Shown: positions 1 to 11,552, counted from the first letter of the stretch. The stretch: 64,000 nucleotides of DNA from Dryocosmus kuriphilus (GCA_038277395.1 CM076193.1:75100252-75164251), one strand, 5' to 3'. The notes: generated from the sequence alone by a model not told the origin. Program-made: numbers and translations.

Positions 1-540
1 TAGACTTAAAACTGAAAAAATTTAAGGTTCATTCTAATGATTTAAAAGTATTAAAAAGCCTTTAAATGATTTTCGCGATTTTCAAGGGACTTCCGCAGAA
101 TTTAGAAGAACGCATAAGAATCCAGAAAATTCAAAAGACTTGAAATTCGAAAAAATGTCGAGTTCATTCTAATTATTTTAAAAGTATTCAAAAAACATTA
201 AATGAATTCCAAGGTTCTTAAGAGACTTCCGCAGAATTTAAATAGCGAATAGATCTTTATTCACTTGCAATTAAACCATCGGCTAAACTTGTCTAACTTC
301 TAAAGAATTGAAAAATGTGCAATTACTGGTGAAGAAAAAGAAAATTATTAAAGAAAATTCAGAAAAATTCAGAAAAACTCATAAGAATCCTGAGAATTCA
401 AAATAATTTAAAGTTTATTCTAATTATTTCAAAAGTATTTTTTAAAACATTAAATGAATTCCAAGGTTTTTAAGGGAAATCCGCAGAACTTAAATAGCGA
501 GTAGATCTTTATTCACTTGTAGTTAAGGCTGTTGGCCGAG
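1..540. repeat. Degenerate direct repeats, AT-rich
   Basis: Three diverged direct copies of one unit start near 28, 160 and 411. Each runs from a TTCATTCTAAT-like start through 'aaaagtatt' and 'cattaaatga' to 'ccgcagaa'. Copies 2 and 3 continue in parallel into 'tagatctttattcactt'. No coding potential is seen. This is an old tandem or segmental repeat of unknown origin. Confidence 0.6.
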
Positions 541-1104
541 GTGTCGAAAAATAGGTTAGAAATGTGATGTCGCTCAAATTCCCATTGAATTCCATCTGTT
601 TTCGTATATACTACTTATGTATTATTTTTAAAGAGACAATTTGAAAAAAGATTTCCTCAACCCGGAAGGAGTTCACGGTTGTATGAGGTGCGGTTAGTAG
701 ACAGTTTCCTGAAAAAAGTAAAAATATCTGTGCTAAAATACGATAATGGAAAAGTGTTGAAATGAGGGGAAGTAGAGAAAGAGTTCCAATGGCTAGAAGG
801 AGAAAGCAATACCAGAGTAGTACTTACAACCTGTAAATGATTATGTTAGGGACTCACTGCAATTGCATTCGCGCCAAGGCAGCACTTTTTTCTTTTTATC
901 AAGTTTCCCATTTTGCACAATACAACCATATCCCATGTGAAAAACATTAAATGTACAAAAATAATTGTATGCAACAAGTGGGGTTATGAAAGAATTGACA
1001 GACCTCGAAGCTCTTCGCGCCAACCATGGCTGCGAAAATGCTGTTGGTAATGCCGCTACCCGTTAGCTGCTGCCACCTGTAATGCGACGGCGGGAATTTC
1101 AAAT
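541..1104. other. Spacer, nothing recognised
   Basis: Moderately AT-rich sequence. No convincing reading frame, repeat or RNA gene was found on either strand. Confidence 0.5.
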
Positions 1105-1257
1105 TTGAAATACAATTTTATGGTGTAAATGTCAATGTAATATTGTTATCTTATGCAGAAATATAATTTTAAAATGTCGGTTTGAAGTATTTTCAATATT
1201 AAATTATATTTCTGCACAAGCTGACAATGTTACTTTGACATTTGCATTTATATTTCA
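1105..1257. repeat. Long imperfect hairpin (MITE-like)
   Basis: The left arm (1105-1177) and the reverse complement of the right arm (1181-1257) match over about 70 bases with small gaps. The core GCAGAAATATAATTT is exact in both. The loop is very short. This could be a palindromic MITE or fold as a long RNA hairpin. No target duplication was identified. Confidence 0.6.
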
Positions 1258-1858
1258 TACACATATATGTATATGAAATGGTCTTATACATACCTAATTA
1301 TTATTTATTTTATTTATTAAAACACACAATTACAAATTGTGAGATATTATGCGAGTATGCGCTTCGCATAAAATAGGGGTCTCTATTAATTCTTGACTAG
1401 CAGTTACATATAATCTTGTAAAGTACAGCGACGAAGAAGTCGCATCACGTAGATCCCTGAGTCCTATAGTCAACGTTCATGCTTGTGAGTCGAGTGTAGC
1501 TCAAGAAACTTTTCATAACAGGGCCGAAACTACAATGGGGCAACCATCTCAGGGGCTCCGACCATAAGGGTTTGGAAATTTAAAAAACGAGAAAAAGCCG
1601 CAAGAAAATACTGGAATGGCAAAACATATCTTAACCTACACATAATACTAACAAGTGCACTAACCACAAGTTGTGCACTTTTTATTCATTTACAATGTCC
1701 GTACAATCATTTTTTGTTTTATTTTGTATTAGAACAGTAATTAAATTAAAATTTTGATTTGCAACTCGCACGTATTTTAGGACTTCCGATTCAGTTTGGC
1801 TGGATTTCGGCCAGCCAATAAAACATCAGAGCGCGATGTGATTTGTGACGAACCGATA
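1258..1858. other. Spacer, nothing recognised
   Basis: AT-rich spacer upstream of the first LTR element. No reading frame or clear repeat. Confidence 0.45.
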
Positions 1859-2639
1859 TGTTACGTTTCATCTGCAGGTATTATACTCAGCATATGATTA
1901 GGTAAGACACGCGCGAGATTCGAATTTCAAATTGTATGCAATACCGATAATTAGTCGTAATCCGAAAAATGTAAATGGTCACTTGAGAAAAGGGAAAATT
2001 CAAAGAGTTTCAACGGGAATGAAGAGATGATTATCACTCGGCATAGGAACTATTGTACTCCAAACCTAAGGTCTGGACAAAACATGCGGATTTCCGAGCA
2101 ATGGTATCCCGAGATCTGGGCAACACATGTGAGTTTGCGAGCGATGGAATCCCAAGGCCTGTGCGACACATGTGGGGTCCTTTCTTGCCCCCTTTGAGGA
2201 AGTGCAGACTAGAATGCAACCGAGATCTGTGCAACACATGTGATGTCCCCTCTCTTGCTCTCTTCGAGGAGATGTATGTTGGAATGCACCCCTTGAGAGT
2301 AGCAGGGAAAAAGGACACTGGCGGGGGAAGGAAAAAGACAGCAGCCGAGGAGCAGGGAGGAAAACGTGGCATATAGGCACCGACTGTCACAACGACAACT
2401 CGACATTTTTCAGTCCTTGTACCTTTTCTCCAACCTATTGAAGATACCCTATCATTCCACAAAATTCAAATACTAGTTATTTTCAATCAGTCTTATCGCT
2501 CCTTAACACGCTACCATATTTACTTAATATTCATGTTTTTAGTATAATTTATTTACATCTGCAAATAAATTCCAAGTCTCGAGCAACAAATTCAAGCGAC
2601 GCGGGCATTCGCGCTATATCCCCAGGCGGAGATATTACA
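1859..2639 (+). repeat. Probable 5' LTR of Ty3/gypsy element A
   Basis: The proposed LTR starts TGTTACG, the same first seven bases as the LTR of gypsy element B at the other end of the window. It ends TATTACA just before a primer-site-like sequence. An AATAAA signal lies near 2565, about 75 bases before the end, as expected for the LTR polyadenylation site. The interior (about 2090-2290) holds two to three diverged copies of a block containing 'GAGATCTG..CAACACATGTG'. The end is better supported than the start, because no second LTR is present for comparison. Confidence 0.5.
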
Positions 2640-2653
2640 GTGGTGGCAGCGGA
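2640..2653 (+). other. Possible primer-binding site of element A
   Basis: The sequence gTGGTGGCAGCGGA directly follows the LTR end, the position used for tRNA priming of minus-strand DNA. The tRNA was not identified, so the call rests on position and on the TGG start. Confidence 0.4.
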
Positions 2654-3524
2654 AAAGGATTCGCCAATTCAAACGCGAAAACTAACTTGCAAGTGAAGAT
2701 TAGTGCGAAGAACAAAAACTGTGATAAGTGAATATTTTGAACAAGTGAATATTCTGAACAATTTCGATTGAGTGAAAGTGAAGGACAGTGTGAAGAACAA
2801 AACTGTGATCAGTGAATATTGTGGACAATTTATATTTTGAACAACTTTGACTGAGTGAACGTGCGGGGTGTAACATACAAGTGCCACTACTGTTTCCTCG
2901 GTTTTAGGCGTGTTTCCCTTGGAGCGCAGGGTAAATACTGGAGTAGGCGATTTTTACGGCCACGCCACGCAGTTCGTCCGAGAATCGAAGGCAGCAAGCG
3001 CCGTCACCAACAAGTAAGTCTCTATTTTTTTTCCAAGTGACCATCGCGAGTAGGAATACGAATAGCCTTTTTTAGTGCATTTTTGCGATCATCTCAGCAG
3101 TGATTTTTGTAATGATGTTCTGATGATTTTTGTAATTTAAACTATCACGTCGTACTATGTGTGGACTGCAAATTTTATTTAATAACCTTGTATAAGTTTT
3201 GTGCCATTTAGGCTTAGTAATTAGAACTTGTTATAAATTTCAAATTTAATTCGATAAAAATTTAATCGACGTGCCTGAATATAACGTATCAAATCTATTT
3301 TAATCGACATGTCAAATTTTAAAGTGAAAGCAATGACACACAAGTAATATAAATTTAGGATTTGAGGAAAGGTACTAAAACGTTAAGCACAGTCTAGCTA
3401 GAATTAAGTGCAACGATCTGAGATTTTCTGCTATCCCATTAGATATAGGACCTTTCGACGTCCTGTAGGTTGTCCATATAGAGCATAGGCAGCTGGACAT
3501 AAGTATGTAGAACGATAGTGTATA
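2654..3524 (+). other. Untranslated leader of element A
   Basis: About 870 bases between the primer site and the first ATG of the gag remnant, with no long frame. It contains repeated short strings of the form AAGTGAATATT or CAGTGAATATT (near 2725, 2743 and 2810), so the leader itself has small internal repeats. Confidence 0.45.
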
Positions 3525-3959
3525 ATGGCAGCTAAACGTAAAATTCTCGCTGGGCAACAGGTGGCCTGCACCCAAAAAAGAGCACTCGGAGGCACTGCGA
3601 CGGAAACTCAGTTGGGGAGCAATGCAGCTGAAAAGAGAGGAACGCATGTGCGTAATACCAGAAGTGGGCGAGGAAGGGGCAGTCGTGGTGGGGTTTCGGT
3701 GGCGACTGTATCTACTCAGACCGATAACGATGGGGGTGATTGTTCGAGTATTCATAGTGTGATTGAAGGCGCGAGTAATCAGGTCAAAACTGACAATCTA
3801 GCACTGGTCCCTACTTCTTTAAACGCTGCCACCTTGGGCGCACCTGCAACCCGTGATAACGATATTGTTTTAGAATCGGGCGTTTCTGCATCGTCGCGCT
3901 CTGCTGCAAAACTGGGCATAAAAGGTTCTCCTTTTTCCTGGATACCGGATATGGACTGA
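3525..3959 (+). pseudogene. gag: Gag N-terminal remnant, gypsy element A
   Basis: A 144-codon frame starting MAAKRKILAGQQ, rich in Gly, Arg, Ser and Thr, with a basic GRGRGSRGG patch near residue 46. No capsid core and no zinc-knuckle motif can be seen. The frame runs straight into the protease region, which is read in another frame from about 3927. Element B has a gag of about 400 residues with two knuckles. I infer that element A lost its capsid and nucleocapsid segment by internal deletion. The assignment as gag is from position only, since the N-terminal sequence has no recognisable domain. Confidence 0.5.
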
Positions 3960-4588
3960 ATCTCATTAAATTCAATTGTCTCGGCCCCGAAACTTCAATC
4001 GATGCAAAAATACAGTACAACTTGATGGGTATCGGAAATGGTCTAGTTAAAACCCTTGGTCAGCCCGAGATTTTATTCGACGAATTCCAAATAGATTTCC
4101 AAGTGGTCCCCGATGGTTTTCCTGTAAAAGGAGATGGTATTTTAGGATTCGAATTTTTGGAAAATGAGGAGGTACAGTTAGTATCTCGTAAAAATAATGA
4201 TGGAGAAATAGTTGGGAATTCAAAGGCTTACAAATTTAGGCAAAGCACCACAATTCGTCTGCCTGCGCATTCAAGGACCTTTGTAGAGTTTCCCTTATCG
4301 GCAGAGAAGGGATTGACGCAGGGTATTCTCTCTCGAATTAATCTAGGGCCTGATGTGCATCTAGGTGTGGCGCTGGTATCTCTTACTGATGGCAAAATTA
4401 GGGTGTGCGCCATAAATTCATCGAATCAAAGCATTACTGCTACTTTCCCAGTCCCGAAGATAAAGCGTATTCCTGATGTGGCAGCTAACTGCGATGAAAT
4501 TGATCTACCCGATGAACGCGATGAGGCTAAAAGTATTGCTCAACTCTTGAGAATCATTCATGTGGACCACCTAAATTCGATAGAATGA
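3927..4588 (+). pseudogene. pro: Retroviral-type aspartic protease and linker, element A
   Basis: In the frame from about 3927 the sequence reads FLDTGYGLNLIK, containing the DTG catalytic triad of retropepsins, which would process the Gag-Pol polyprotein. It continues into the long 188-codon stretch from 4022, with a hydrophobic GDGILGFEFL motif (near 4133-4162) matching the ILGxDFL flap and C-terminal motif of Ty3/gypsy proteases. The rest of the stretch is the usual linker toward reverse transcriptase. The frame differs from the upstream gag remnant. A TGA at 4586-4588 ends it and the RT follows in other frames, so the polyprotein is broken. Confidence 0.7.
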
Positions 4589-4594
4589 CATAAA

Positions 4595-5460
4595 TTGGTA
4601 AACCTCATGGGGAGGTACCCCTATCAATTTTTCTTACCTGGGGACAAGTTGGGGGATACAGATGTTTTAAATCACAAAATAGAGACGATAGAGGAGGTAC
4701 CAGTACATGTTAAGCAATTTAGACATTTTCAGTCTCAAGCGGAGGAGCTAGATAGAAATGGTAAAGGCGATGGCTGAGGATAATATCATTCGACCTTCGA
4801 AATCTCCTTATAATGCACCGTGCTTCCTCGTTCCAAAGAAACCGGATGCCTCTGACAAGCCTCGCTGAGGGTTGGTAGTTGATTATAGGACTCTTAATGA
4901 AAATGTAGCGAATATTTCCTATCCAATGCCAAACATCACCGAGGTCTTAGACAAACTAGGCGGTTCCATTTATTTTTCTTCATGTGACTTGCAAATGGGA
5001 TTTTTCCGGGTGCCCCTAGACCCTTTATTGAGACAAAAAACAGCCTTTTCTACCCCATATGGCCACTGGGAGTATAATCGAAATCCCATGGGCTTGCGCA
5101 TAAGTCCAGCCGTGTTTCAATACATGATGAATGAAATCTGCTTTGGTCTCCAGGACGTTGAAATGTTCATCTATATGGATGATGCCATCATTTTCTCTAA
5201 AATTCTTGACCATCACATAGACAAATTAGATCAATTCTTAAAAATCATGAAAAAGTCTAACCTTATCTTGGAACCAGAGAAGTGTTTATTCTTGTGTGAA
5301 GAGCCGCCTCATCTTGGCGACATAATCTCCAACGAAGGCGTTAGGCCTGATCCAAGGAAGCTGGAAGCGCTTCGATCCTTTCCAATACCTGAAAACAAGA
5401 AAAATGTTAAACAGCTGCTGGTTTAGTGGGTTATTATAGGAAATTCATCAAAAACACGTG
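4595..5460 (+). pseudogene. pol: Ty3/gypsy reverse transcriptase, element A
   Basis: This part would copy element RNA into DNA. Visible in order: FFLPGDKLGDTDVLNHKI (N-terminal tether), IIRPSKSPYNAPCFLVPKK (fingers), VVDYRTLNENV, the motif A region SSCDLQMGFFRVPL, MGLRISPAVFQ (motif B) and the catalytic YMDD box near 5170-5185, then GYYRKFIKN at the start of the connection. It is damaged by a frameshift near 4757, an in-frame TGA at 4866-4868 and another shift near 5425. Coding similarity stops at about 5460, before any RNase H motif. The RNase H domain has been deleted and the sequence jumps to a repeat-rich linker. Confidence 0.85.
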
Positions 5461-5534
5461 CTTTTCTTGTTTCCTTTGACATTGAAATAACAACACAGGC
5501 TGTAAATATGGGCATGAATGATAGAGAGAATAGC

Positions 5535-5760
5535 AAAGAACAGGAGCCTGTCATGAGCCGGCCCGATCGGGATGGCATCTCTGGGTTCGCGCACAGCAAC
5601 GTGAAAGTACTTGAGTAAAATGTGAGTCATCTAGCCAGCCCGATCGGGATGACATCCTTGGTTTCGCACACAGCAACGTGAAAAGTACTGGAGTAGAATG
5701 TGAGGCATCTAGCCGGTCCGATCAGGATGATATCCCTGGGTTCGCGCACAACAACATAGA
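5535..5760 (+). repeat. Minisatellite, about 3 units, in element A linker
   Basis: Three imperfect tandem copies of a unit of about 70 bases start near 5537, 5630 and 5708. Each contains GATCGGGATGgCAT or a variant, a 'tCGCaCACAGCAACgt' block and 'gAGTAaAATGTGAg'. They lie between the RT-RNase H region and the macrodomain remnant, the same place where element B carries a different two-copy repeat. Confidence 0.75.
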
Positions 5761-6175
5761 GAGTTCGACGGTTGGATATGTGAGAGAGGAGCAAGGTGAA
5801 ACGACAGTGGATTCTAAATGTGAAAAAGAGATAGAGTGTGAGAGTGTTTTCTTGACGGCATGGAAGATGATTATACATGCCAATGATCTTCTGTTGATGA
5901 ATAATGACCATCAGATTCATTTTATTATGACGGTCTGTGACCTAAGTACTGAAACGAATAAAGAGTTTCTCGACAGCGTTCACTTGACAGTTGCAGGTTT
6001 AGCTAGGTTAGGACCATCGGTAGGATAGACCATCTGCTTCAAAACAAAAAATGGGTTTTATATCTTTAATTTAGTGTCAAAAAAACTCAGTAGAAGAGGA
6101 TTCATTCATTCAAAATGTTAAAAAAACCTGTTTGAATAGCCTTAAAACGGCTATGGAGGCATAATAGCTTTTTTA
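5678..6175 (+). pseudogene. Macrodomain (TARG1/OARD1-like) remnant, element A
   Basis: One frame is open from 5678 to a TAG at 6026-6028 and continues in the same frame beyond it to about 6110. The stretch from about 5870 reads as the N-terminal two thirds of a macrodomain of the TARG1/OARD1 family (terminal ADP-ribose glycohydrolase). NDHQIHFIMTVCDLSTETN matches the family's DSLAHCISEDCRMGAG segment. NGFYIFNLVSKK (6050-6085) matches its GRYIYYLITKK segment, including the Lys known to be catalytic. After a frameshift near 6115, KTCLNSLKTAMEA matches the following helix. The C-terminal Gly-rich loop and the integrase are not found. Element B has a fuller homologue in the same relative place. 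The alignment is by eye, from knowledge of the human protein. Confidence 0.65.
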
Positions 6176-7452
6176 AGGTTAGGAAAATTTGACATTCAAC
6201 ATCTAAACATAGCATTTCTGAAAGTTTTTAAAAAATAATGTAAAATTAATGATGATAAAAGTACTCAAACAATTTTTTTGAGTGGATTCTATAATTGGCA
6301 AATTTGTTGGAAATCGTAGTTGGAAATAAGAATTCATATATTTTTCTCTCGACGCTGTAATATTTTCAAGATGAAAGTGTTTGAAAATGATGACACAAAA
6401 ATGTAAATAAAACCACGTGAGTAAAAAAATTGTAGTTAAGATAATTTGATTAATAATTAACCTTCGAAAGTTAAAAATAATCCCAAGAATACTGGAGTAA
6501 GTTTAATATTTCGCATTTCATTTTCAAATTCTTTGGCTTCGATTCCAATTAGAAACTTTACAGTTTCGTGAACACTTCTAAATATAAGTTGTTCAATTTC
6601 AAACACTACTCGTAAAATTGTCTAATTTTTAAGGATTTAATTTGATCATTTCAAATTTTAGTTCTGTAATTGTTTAATTTGAAATGTTAAAAATGTGAAA
6701 ATATACAATTTTCCATGCTTATTTAGTTTTCTTCGCAAAATATTTCTTTAATTGAAAGTATTTTGAATACAATGCTTTAATCTGCGTTTAGGTTGAAGTA
6801 TACCAGATTTTTTGGCTTTAAATTAAAAGTTTTTAAAGTATATGTCTCATAAGTATATTGTATTTATCAGTAGTTTTTTCACGATTAAGAATTAGATTTC
6901 CAATACTTACCAAAATTACTTTTTCATAACAAGTTTTATAAAATTTAATAAACTTATAACCTCCGAAATGTAATAGTTGTAGGCACAAACTCTTAACTGA
7001 TTTCTCCCTAGCTTTCTTTTTAGACCAAAAATATATTTAAAAAAAGTTTCCTGTGAGAAAAGTCAAGTTTATTGTTGACATTCATTTTTGTAGGTTAAAA
7101 AAAACCTATTGAAACTTTGATAGACACCGTTTTGTAAATTGATAACTAGCAGTTCAAAGTCGCCAAAAAAGGTGAAATTGTCTCAAAAAACCACTAAATG
7201 CTTATTTTCACAAATAAAAAATTAGAATCCCACTTTTTAACCTGCTAGTTTTTGAAGGAAAAGACCCCAGCTTTCTTTTGAAATAAAAAAAAATTAATAC
7301 TTTCTCACTCAGATCAGAATGTAAAAATAATAAAAAAACGTGCCTTCTTAAAAAAAAACCTCAAATTTGTTTTTGACCTTCATATCTGAATGTCAAATAT
7401 ACATATTTTTAAAAATGTTTATGATCAATGGAAAGGTCGTGAAAAACCTTGT
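6176..7452. other. AT-rich spacer
   Basis: Very AT-rich sequence with poly-A and poly-T runs and no credible reading frame. The integrase and 3' LTR of element A should lie here but are not recognisable. Element A is truncated. Confidence 0.5.
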
Positions 7453-8192
7453 TGTTCTGTCGTAACACATTGTATATTAGGCTCGAGCAAGGTTGCTTTG
7501 TTGCATGATGAGGACAGCGTGCATGCATGTGAGAAAATAAGTAGCGTGCGCATATGCACCGAAAGATGGTCCTGATACCTTACCAACCGGCAGAGAAGCC
7601 GGTGGATCCATGCGCCTGGCCTCGCCAGGAGAAAATATTTCGATAAAATAACCAATCGGCATGTGGAACTGGTGAGTCGAGACGCCTGGTGAAACCGAGT
7701 CAGTCGGTCGTCTACTACGACATAATTCGTGCGTGCGGAGCTCCCTCGCGACTTTTCGATTCCCGAAGCGGAATCTGATCGCTTTTGCGAGCATTCAATT
7801 ACCTTCGCCTCCGTGGCTGATCGTATTGTGCGAACATTCGATACCTTCGCCTCCGTGGCTGATCAAACCACTTCGGTGATAATCTGTGTGTATGTGTGTG
7901 GAAGTGTTTAATTCAGGGAAGTTTTAAAGAAAATCCGTGGATTTCCATCCACGCGACTCGGACCTCATGGTCAAACCCTTCTTTGTGCGCGATACACGGC
8001 GTGTGCGAGGCGTCACAAAGGGGTTAAGATTGTAGTCCCAGCTTTTGTAATTCCTTTCTGTAAATTATAAAAAAACAGGGCTTTTTATGCCGCAAGGCTT
8101 TTTTCCGTAAATTCAATGTCGTCATTTCAAACCTAAAACAATTCTAATACTAAACTGCTGAGCCACCTACGGCAAGGCAACGCGACAATTCG
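7453..8192 (+). repeat. 5' LTR of BEL element C
   Basis: 740 bp, starting TGTTCTGTCGTAACAC, ending ACAATTCG and followed directly by the primer site. It is collinear with the 3' LTR at 11566-12263. It has one extra 42-bp segment: a tandem duplication of 'CATTCaATtACCTTCGCCTCCGTGGCTGATC' near 7793-7865. That duplication accounts for the whole length difference. Reading frames inside the LTR are not meaningful. Confidence 0.9.
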
Positions 8193-8210
8193 TGGTGACT
8201 CCTGTGAGGT
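8193..8210 (+). other. Primer-binding site, BEL element C
   Basis: TGGTGACTCCTGTGAGGT abuts the 5' LTR. It matches the site in BEL element D (TGGTGCCTCCTGTGAGGT at 37426) at all but one position, which supports a conserved tRNA primer. The tRNA was not identified. Confidence 0.75.
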
Positions 8211-8724
8211 TTGAGTTGACTCATATTAGATAAAGTGACGTCCCGCACGTGCAAGTGTCGACGCATTCAAGCTAGTGCAATATCGTGCGACGTGCGAAGT
8301 TCTAGAACGAACTCGCGCGTATCCATAATCTCAAAGGACGCTGTATTCTAGAGCGAAGACAAGCGTACCACAAGGTCGATCGAGTGATCGCATCGCACCA
8401 CCGACTGTATCATAGAACATAATCTCTTGCGTCGTCGCTGTCGTTCCCACATCAGGACGCCTCACCACCTAGTTGGCTGCTGCATCGAGGGAATCGAAAT
8501 AAGATAAGTTCCTTTCTGAAAGTCATTGAAAACCATAAGTGATCAGTGCCTATATGATTCTCTACCCATATTTGTCCGAGTGCGATTATATGTGTTCGAT
8601 TTTCCGGTAAATGTGAAATGAAATAATTTTCGATCTGCGAATAATTTGCCGCTTGCTCTATCTCGGATCGCGCTAACGCGGCAAGTTTCATCATCAGATA
8701 GTGGAAGTCGAATCATAAATCCGC
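8211..8724 (+). other. Leader of BEL element C
   Basis: About 500 bases between the primer site and the first recognisable pol codons, with no gag-like frame. The deletion that removed gag, protease and RT must have its left breakpoint here, near 8690-8725. Confidence 0.5.
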
Positions 8725-9775
8725 TTTAGATAACATAGAGAAGAGAATTTTTGATTTAGATTATGTCATCAAGCAGAATCCTATTCAGAAAATACTTGAG
8801 ATAATTTGGGACTCACAGAGTGATCGTCTTACGTATACCATACAGCCTATTGATTCTCAGAGTACTTCCACTAAGAGAAAGCTCTTAACTGAAATCTCCA
8901 AAATCTTTTACCCTCTTGGTCTGCTAGGACCTGTCATTCTATATGCCAAGGTCCTAATGCAAGATACCTGGAAAACAAAAAGCACTTAGAATGAGTCTCT
9001 TCCTCAAGATATTCATACTAAGTGGAAAACTTTAGCTCACCAATTGACATGTTTGCAAAACTTTTCAACGTCCTGTCAACTATTAGGTCCGAAACCGGTA
9101 GAGATGGAAATCCACGGATTATACAATGCACTTATTTATGGGTATGGGGCATGTCTATATATCAAATCAAGAGATTCCAGGGGTGTCCTTTCAGTAAACC
9201 TGATTTGCAGTAAATCTAGGATAGCGCCGTTGTGCGGCATCACCATTCCTCGCTTATAACTGTGCACAGCTTCTATCCTTAAAAACTCTACGTTGAATCG
9301 AAAATTCAATTTGAGTTTCCCACGAGTAGTTTTCTGATCGGACACTACGATAGTACTTTGTTGAATTAAAAAGGAGCCTCATCTCTTGAGGACATTTGAG
9401 GCAAATATAGTTGCAGAGATTAAATCATTAGGGAACGAAGTTCAGTGGAAACACGTTCGATCTGAAGACAATCCTGCAGATGCTCTATGCAGAGGGCAAT
9501 TACCATTTGAGTTTCTCAAAAACTCGCTGTGGACGTCCGGTCCACGTTGGTTATTGCGGCGTGAAGGTGATTGGCCTTCAATGGTAGAAATACCACTGGG
9601 TGAAGTTCCAGGGTTGAAAAAGGCAATATGCTTGCTGGTTGATAAGACGGATGATTTTTTCGTAAACCTGTATACTAGGTTTTCATCCTATTCTCGTCTC
9701 ATAAAGACTGTTGCATTCGCATTGCGGTGGAAAATTCTTAGAAATTTGAAAGCAACCAAGCTTCAGGGTCGTTAA
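8725..9775 (+). pseudogene. pol: RT C-terminus and RNase H remnant, BEL element C
   Basis: From about 8725 the sequence reads IEKRIFDLDYVIKQNPIQK, then IIWDSQSD, KRKLLTEISKIFYPLGLLGP and EIHGLYNALIYGYGACLY, then SRIAPLCGITIPRL. This is collinear with residue 470 of the element D pol frame onward. The segment 9386-9775 (RTFEANIVAEIKSLGNEVQ, SEDNPADALCRGQLP, SGPRWLLRREGDWP) is the RNase H end and linker. Stops at 8988 and 9258 and several shifts near 9300-9385 break it. The RNase H Asp expected in the GFCDA motif reads LYNA here, so a catalytic residue is lost as well. Confidence 0.8.
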
Positions 9776-9804
9776 TTGTTGCTCCGGGAAATAAGGGAGG
9801 TGGA

Positions 9805-10605
9805 ATGTCTGAAAGGTATGCCAGGGAAATTAAGCTTCTCAACACTGCTCGGGAGACCACTCCCGGTGAAATCGCAGTTCCATTTAGAAAGGAGACCAGA
9901 CTAGATGAAGTCAATCCCTTTCTCGATGAACAAGGGCTTATTCGTGTTGGGGGTCGCTTGAAAAAGGCAGCTTTGATTTATAATCAAAAACACCCCTTGT
10001 TTGTGCCTAGCAAGCATCATGCTTCCGATCTCATCATACGTGAAGTCCGCAATGAGAATCTGCACTCTGGCATCCAATCAACCCTATATACTGTTCGCGA
10101 GCGGTTTTGGATTTTAAACGGAAAGAATCAGGTTCAGAAAATTCTCCAACAATGTATAGAATGCATTCGTCAGCGACCGAAGATTATGCTTGCTTAGGTG
10201 CCTGATTTACCACTAGCACGTGTAACTGAAGCGCCAGCTTTAAGTCGTACAGGAGTAGACTTCTTTGGTCCAATTTTAATTAAAGAGAAAAAAGAACGCA
10301 ATAGAACATTTCTCAAAACTTTCAAATGCATATTCGTCTGCATAGTTTCTAAGGCGATCCATATCGAACTTGCGATTGATCTCTCGACTGAGTGATTCTT
10401 AGCTGCGTTGCCTAGATTTATCGGTAGAAGAGGCGTGCCGAAACCCATCTACTCGGATAATGGTACTAATTTCGTGGGGGCTAATAAAGAGCTCGGCGAA
10501 ATCTATAAGTTGTATAACCGACCCGAATTTCAGTAAGCCAGAAGGAACTTTGCGTTATCCAAATGAATAGAGTAGCATTTTAATCCACCTCTGTCTCCAC
10601 ACTTT
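9805..10605 (+). pseudogene. pol: Integrase, BEL element C
   Basis: In the linker, the frame reads NPFLDEQGLIRVGGRLKKA. Next comes an H2C2 zinc-binding domain: HPLFVPSKHHASDLIIREV, then a Cys pair in QQCIECIRQRPK. A TAG at 10195-10197 interrupts, then the catalytic core begins: SRTGVDFFGPILIKEKKER (first Asp) and IYSDNGTNFVGANKEL (second Asp). Further stops lie at 10393 and in 10534-10570. The enzyme would insert element cDNA into the host chromosome. Domain order and motifs match the BEL/Pao integrase of element D. Confidence 0.85.
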
Positions 10606-11150
10606 GTGGGTCTTTGGGAATCAGCAGTAAAGAGTTTTAAACATCATTTAAAACGAGTTTTGAAGGAACACAGGCTCACTTATGAGCAAATCAACACTCT
10701 GTTGATCGAAATAGAAGCAATTTTAAATTCCCGAACACTGTGTACTCTCTCGGCTGATCCCAACGATCCTTTGGCGATAACTCCCGCCCATTTACCCATA
10801 GGGCGACCTTTCACTTTCTTACCTGAGAAAAATCTAGTTTCAGCTCCTGATAACTGGCTGTCCACTTACCACTTTATCACCAAGGTTCGCCAAGACTTTT
10901 GGAAAAAGTGGCATAAGGAGTATCTGAAAGAGCTCTAAACTCGTAAGAAATGGCACACATCCAATGCCGAATTTAAACGAGGTTCTGTCGTCATTTTGAT
11001 AGAGGACAACGTAGTGTGCGCACGATGGCCACTGGATGTCATCGTAGAGGTGTTTCCTGAAAACGACGGCACCGCCAGGGCTGCATCAGTCAAGACTCCG
11101 AACGGCGTTTACAAACGCAATATAACGCAGCTATGTTCGTTACCTATTAC
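10606..11150 (+). pseudogene. pol: Integrase end and DUF5641-type domain, BEL element C
   Basis: GLWESAVKSFKHHLKRVL carries the third acidic residue of the DDE core. LLIEIEAILNSRTL, ITPAHLPIGRP and VRQDFWKKWHKEYLKEL follow. After a TAA at 10936-10938 comes GSVVILIEDNVVCARWPL and NGVYKRNITQLCSLP, the C-terminal module annotated as DUF5641 in BEL/Pao proteins. The frame ends in a poly-C run at 11152-11166. Confidence 0.85.
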
Positions 11151-11552
11151 TTCCCCCCCCCCCCCCTATTTTCTCATTACCTATCAGTCCACACTATCTA
11201 TTGTTGAGATTAGAGTTATTTGTGGTTCATTTTAATATGCGTTGCAGTTAACAGCCGTCTAGTTCAGATAAGATTTCTTAGTTTTTAATTATTATCTTAA
11301 TCTTTTGTAATTCTCGAATCAAATCAACATAGTGGTCCCTCCAGCGGAAACTGACTCCACTTGCATAAGCTTACAGCTCTCAAGTATAACAAAGATTCTC
11401 ATTACGTCAGCTTTATTAATAACTAAGATTCGCCACAGTTTAATTATGATAATATTGTTAAGTCAAGCTTTCTTGTGGGGGATTATATATTTCAGTTATG
11501 TAGTTATCTCTAACTCTGCTGTATTCGGTGTAACCACACTCCTTCCGCAACC

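Noticed and set aside
2034..2462. Four overlapping frames of 65-142 residues on both strands
   Set aside because: They lie within the proposed LTR of element A and follow its internal repeats. No domain or codon signal favours one.
7425..7911. Several 60-105-residue frames, also at 11458-11910
   Set aside because: They lie in the two LTRs of BEL element C. No recognisable protein.
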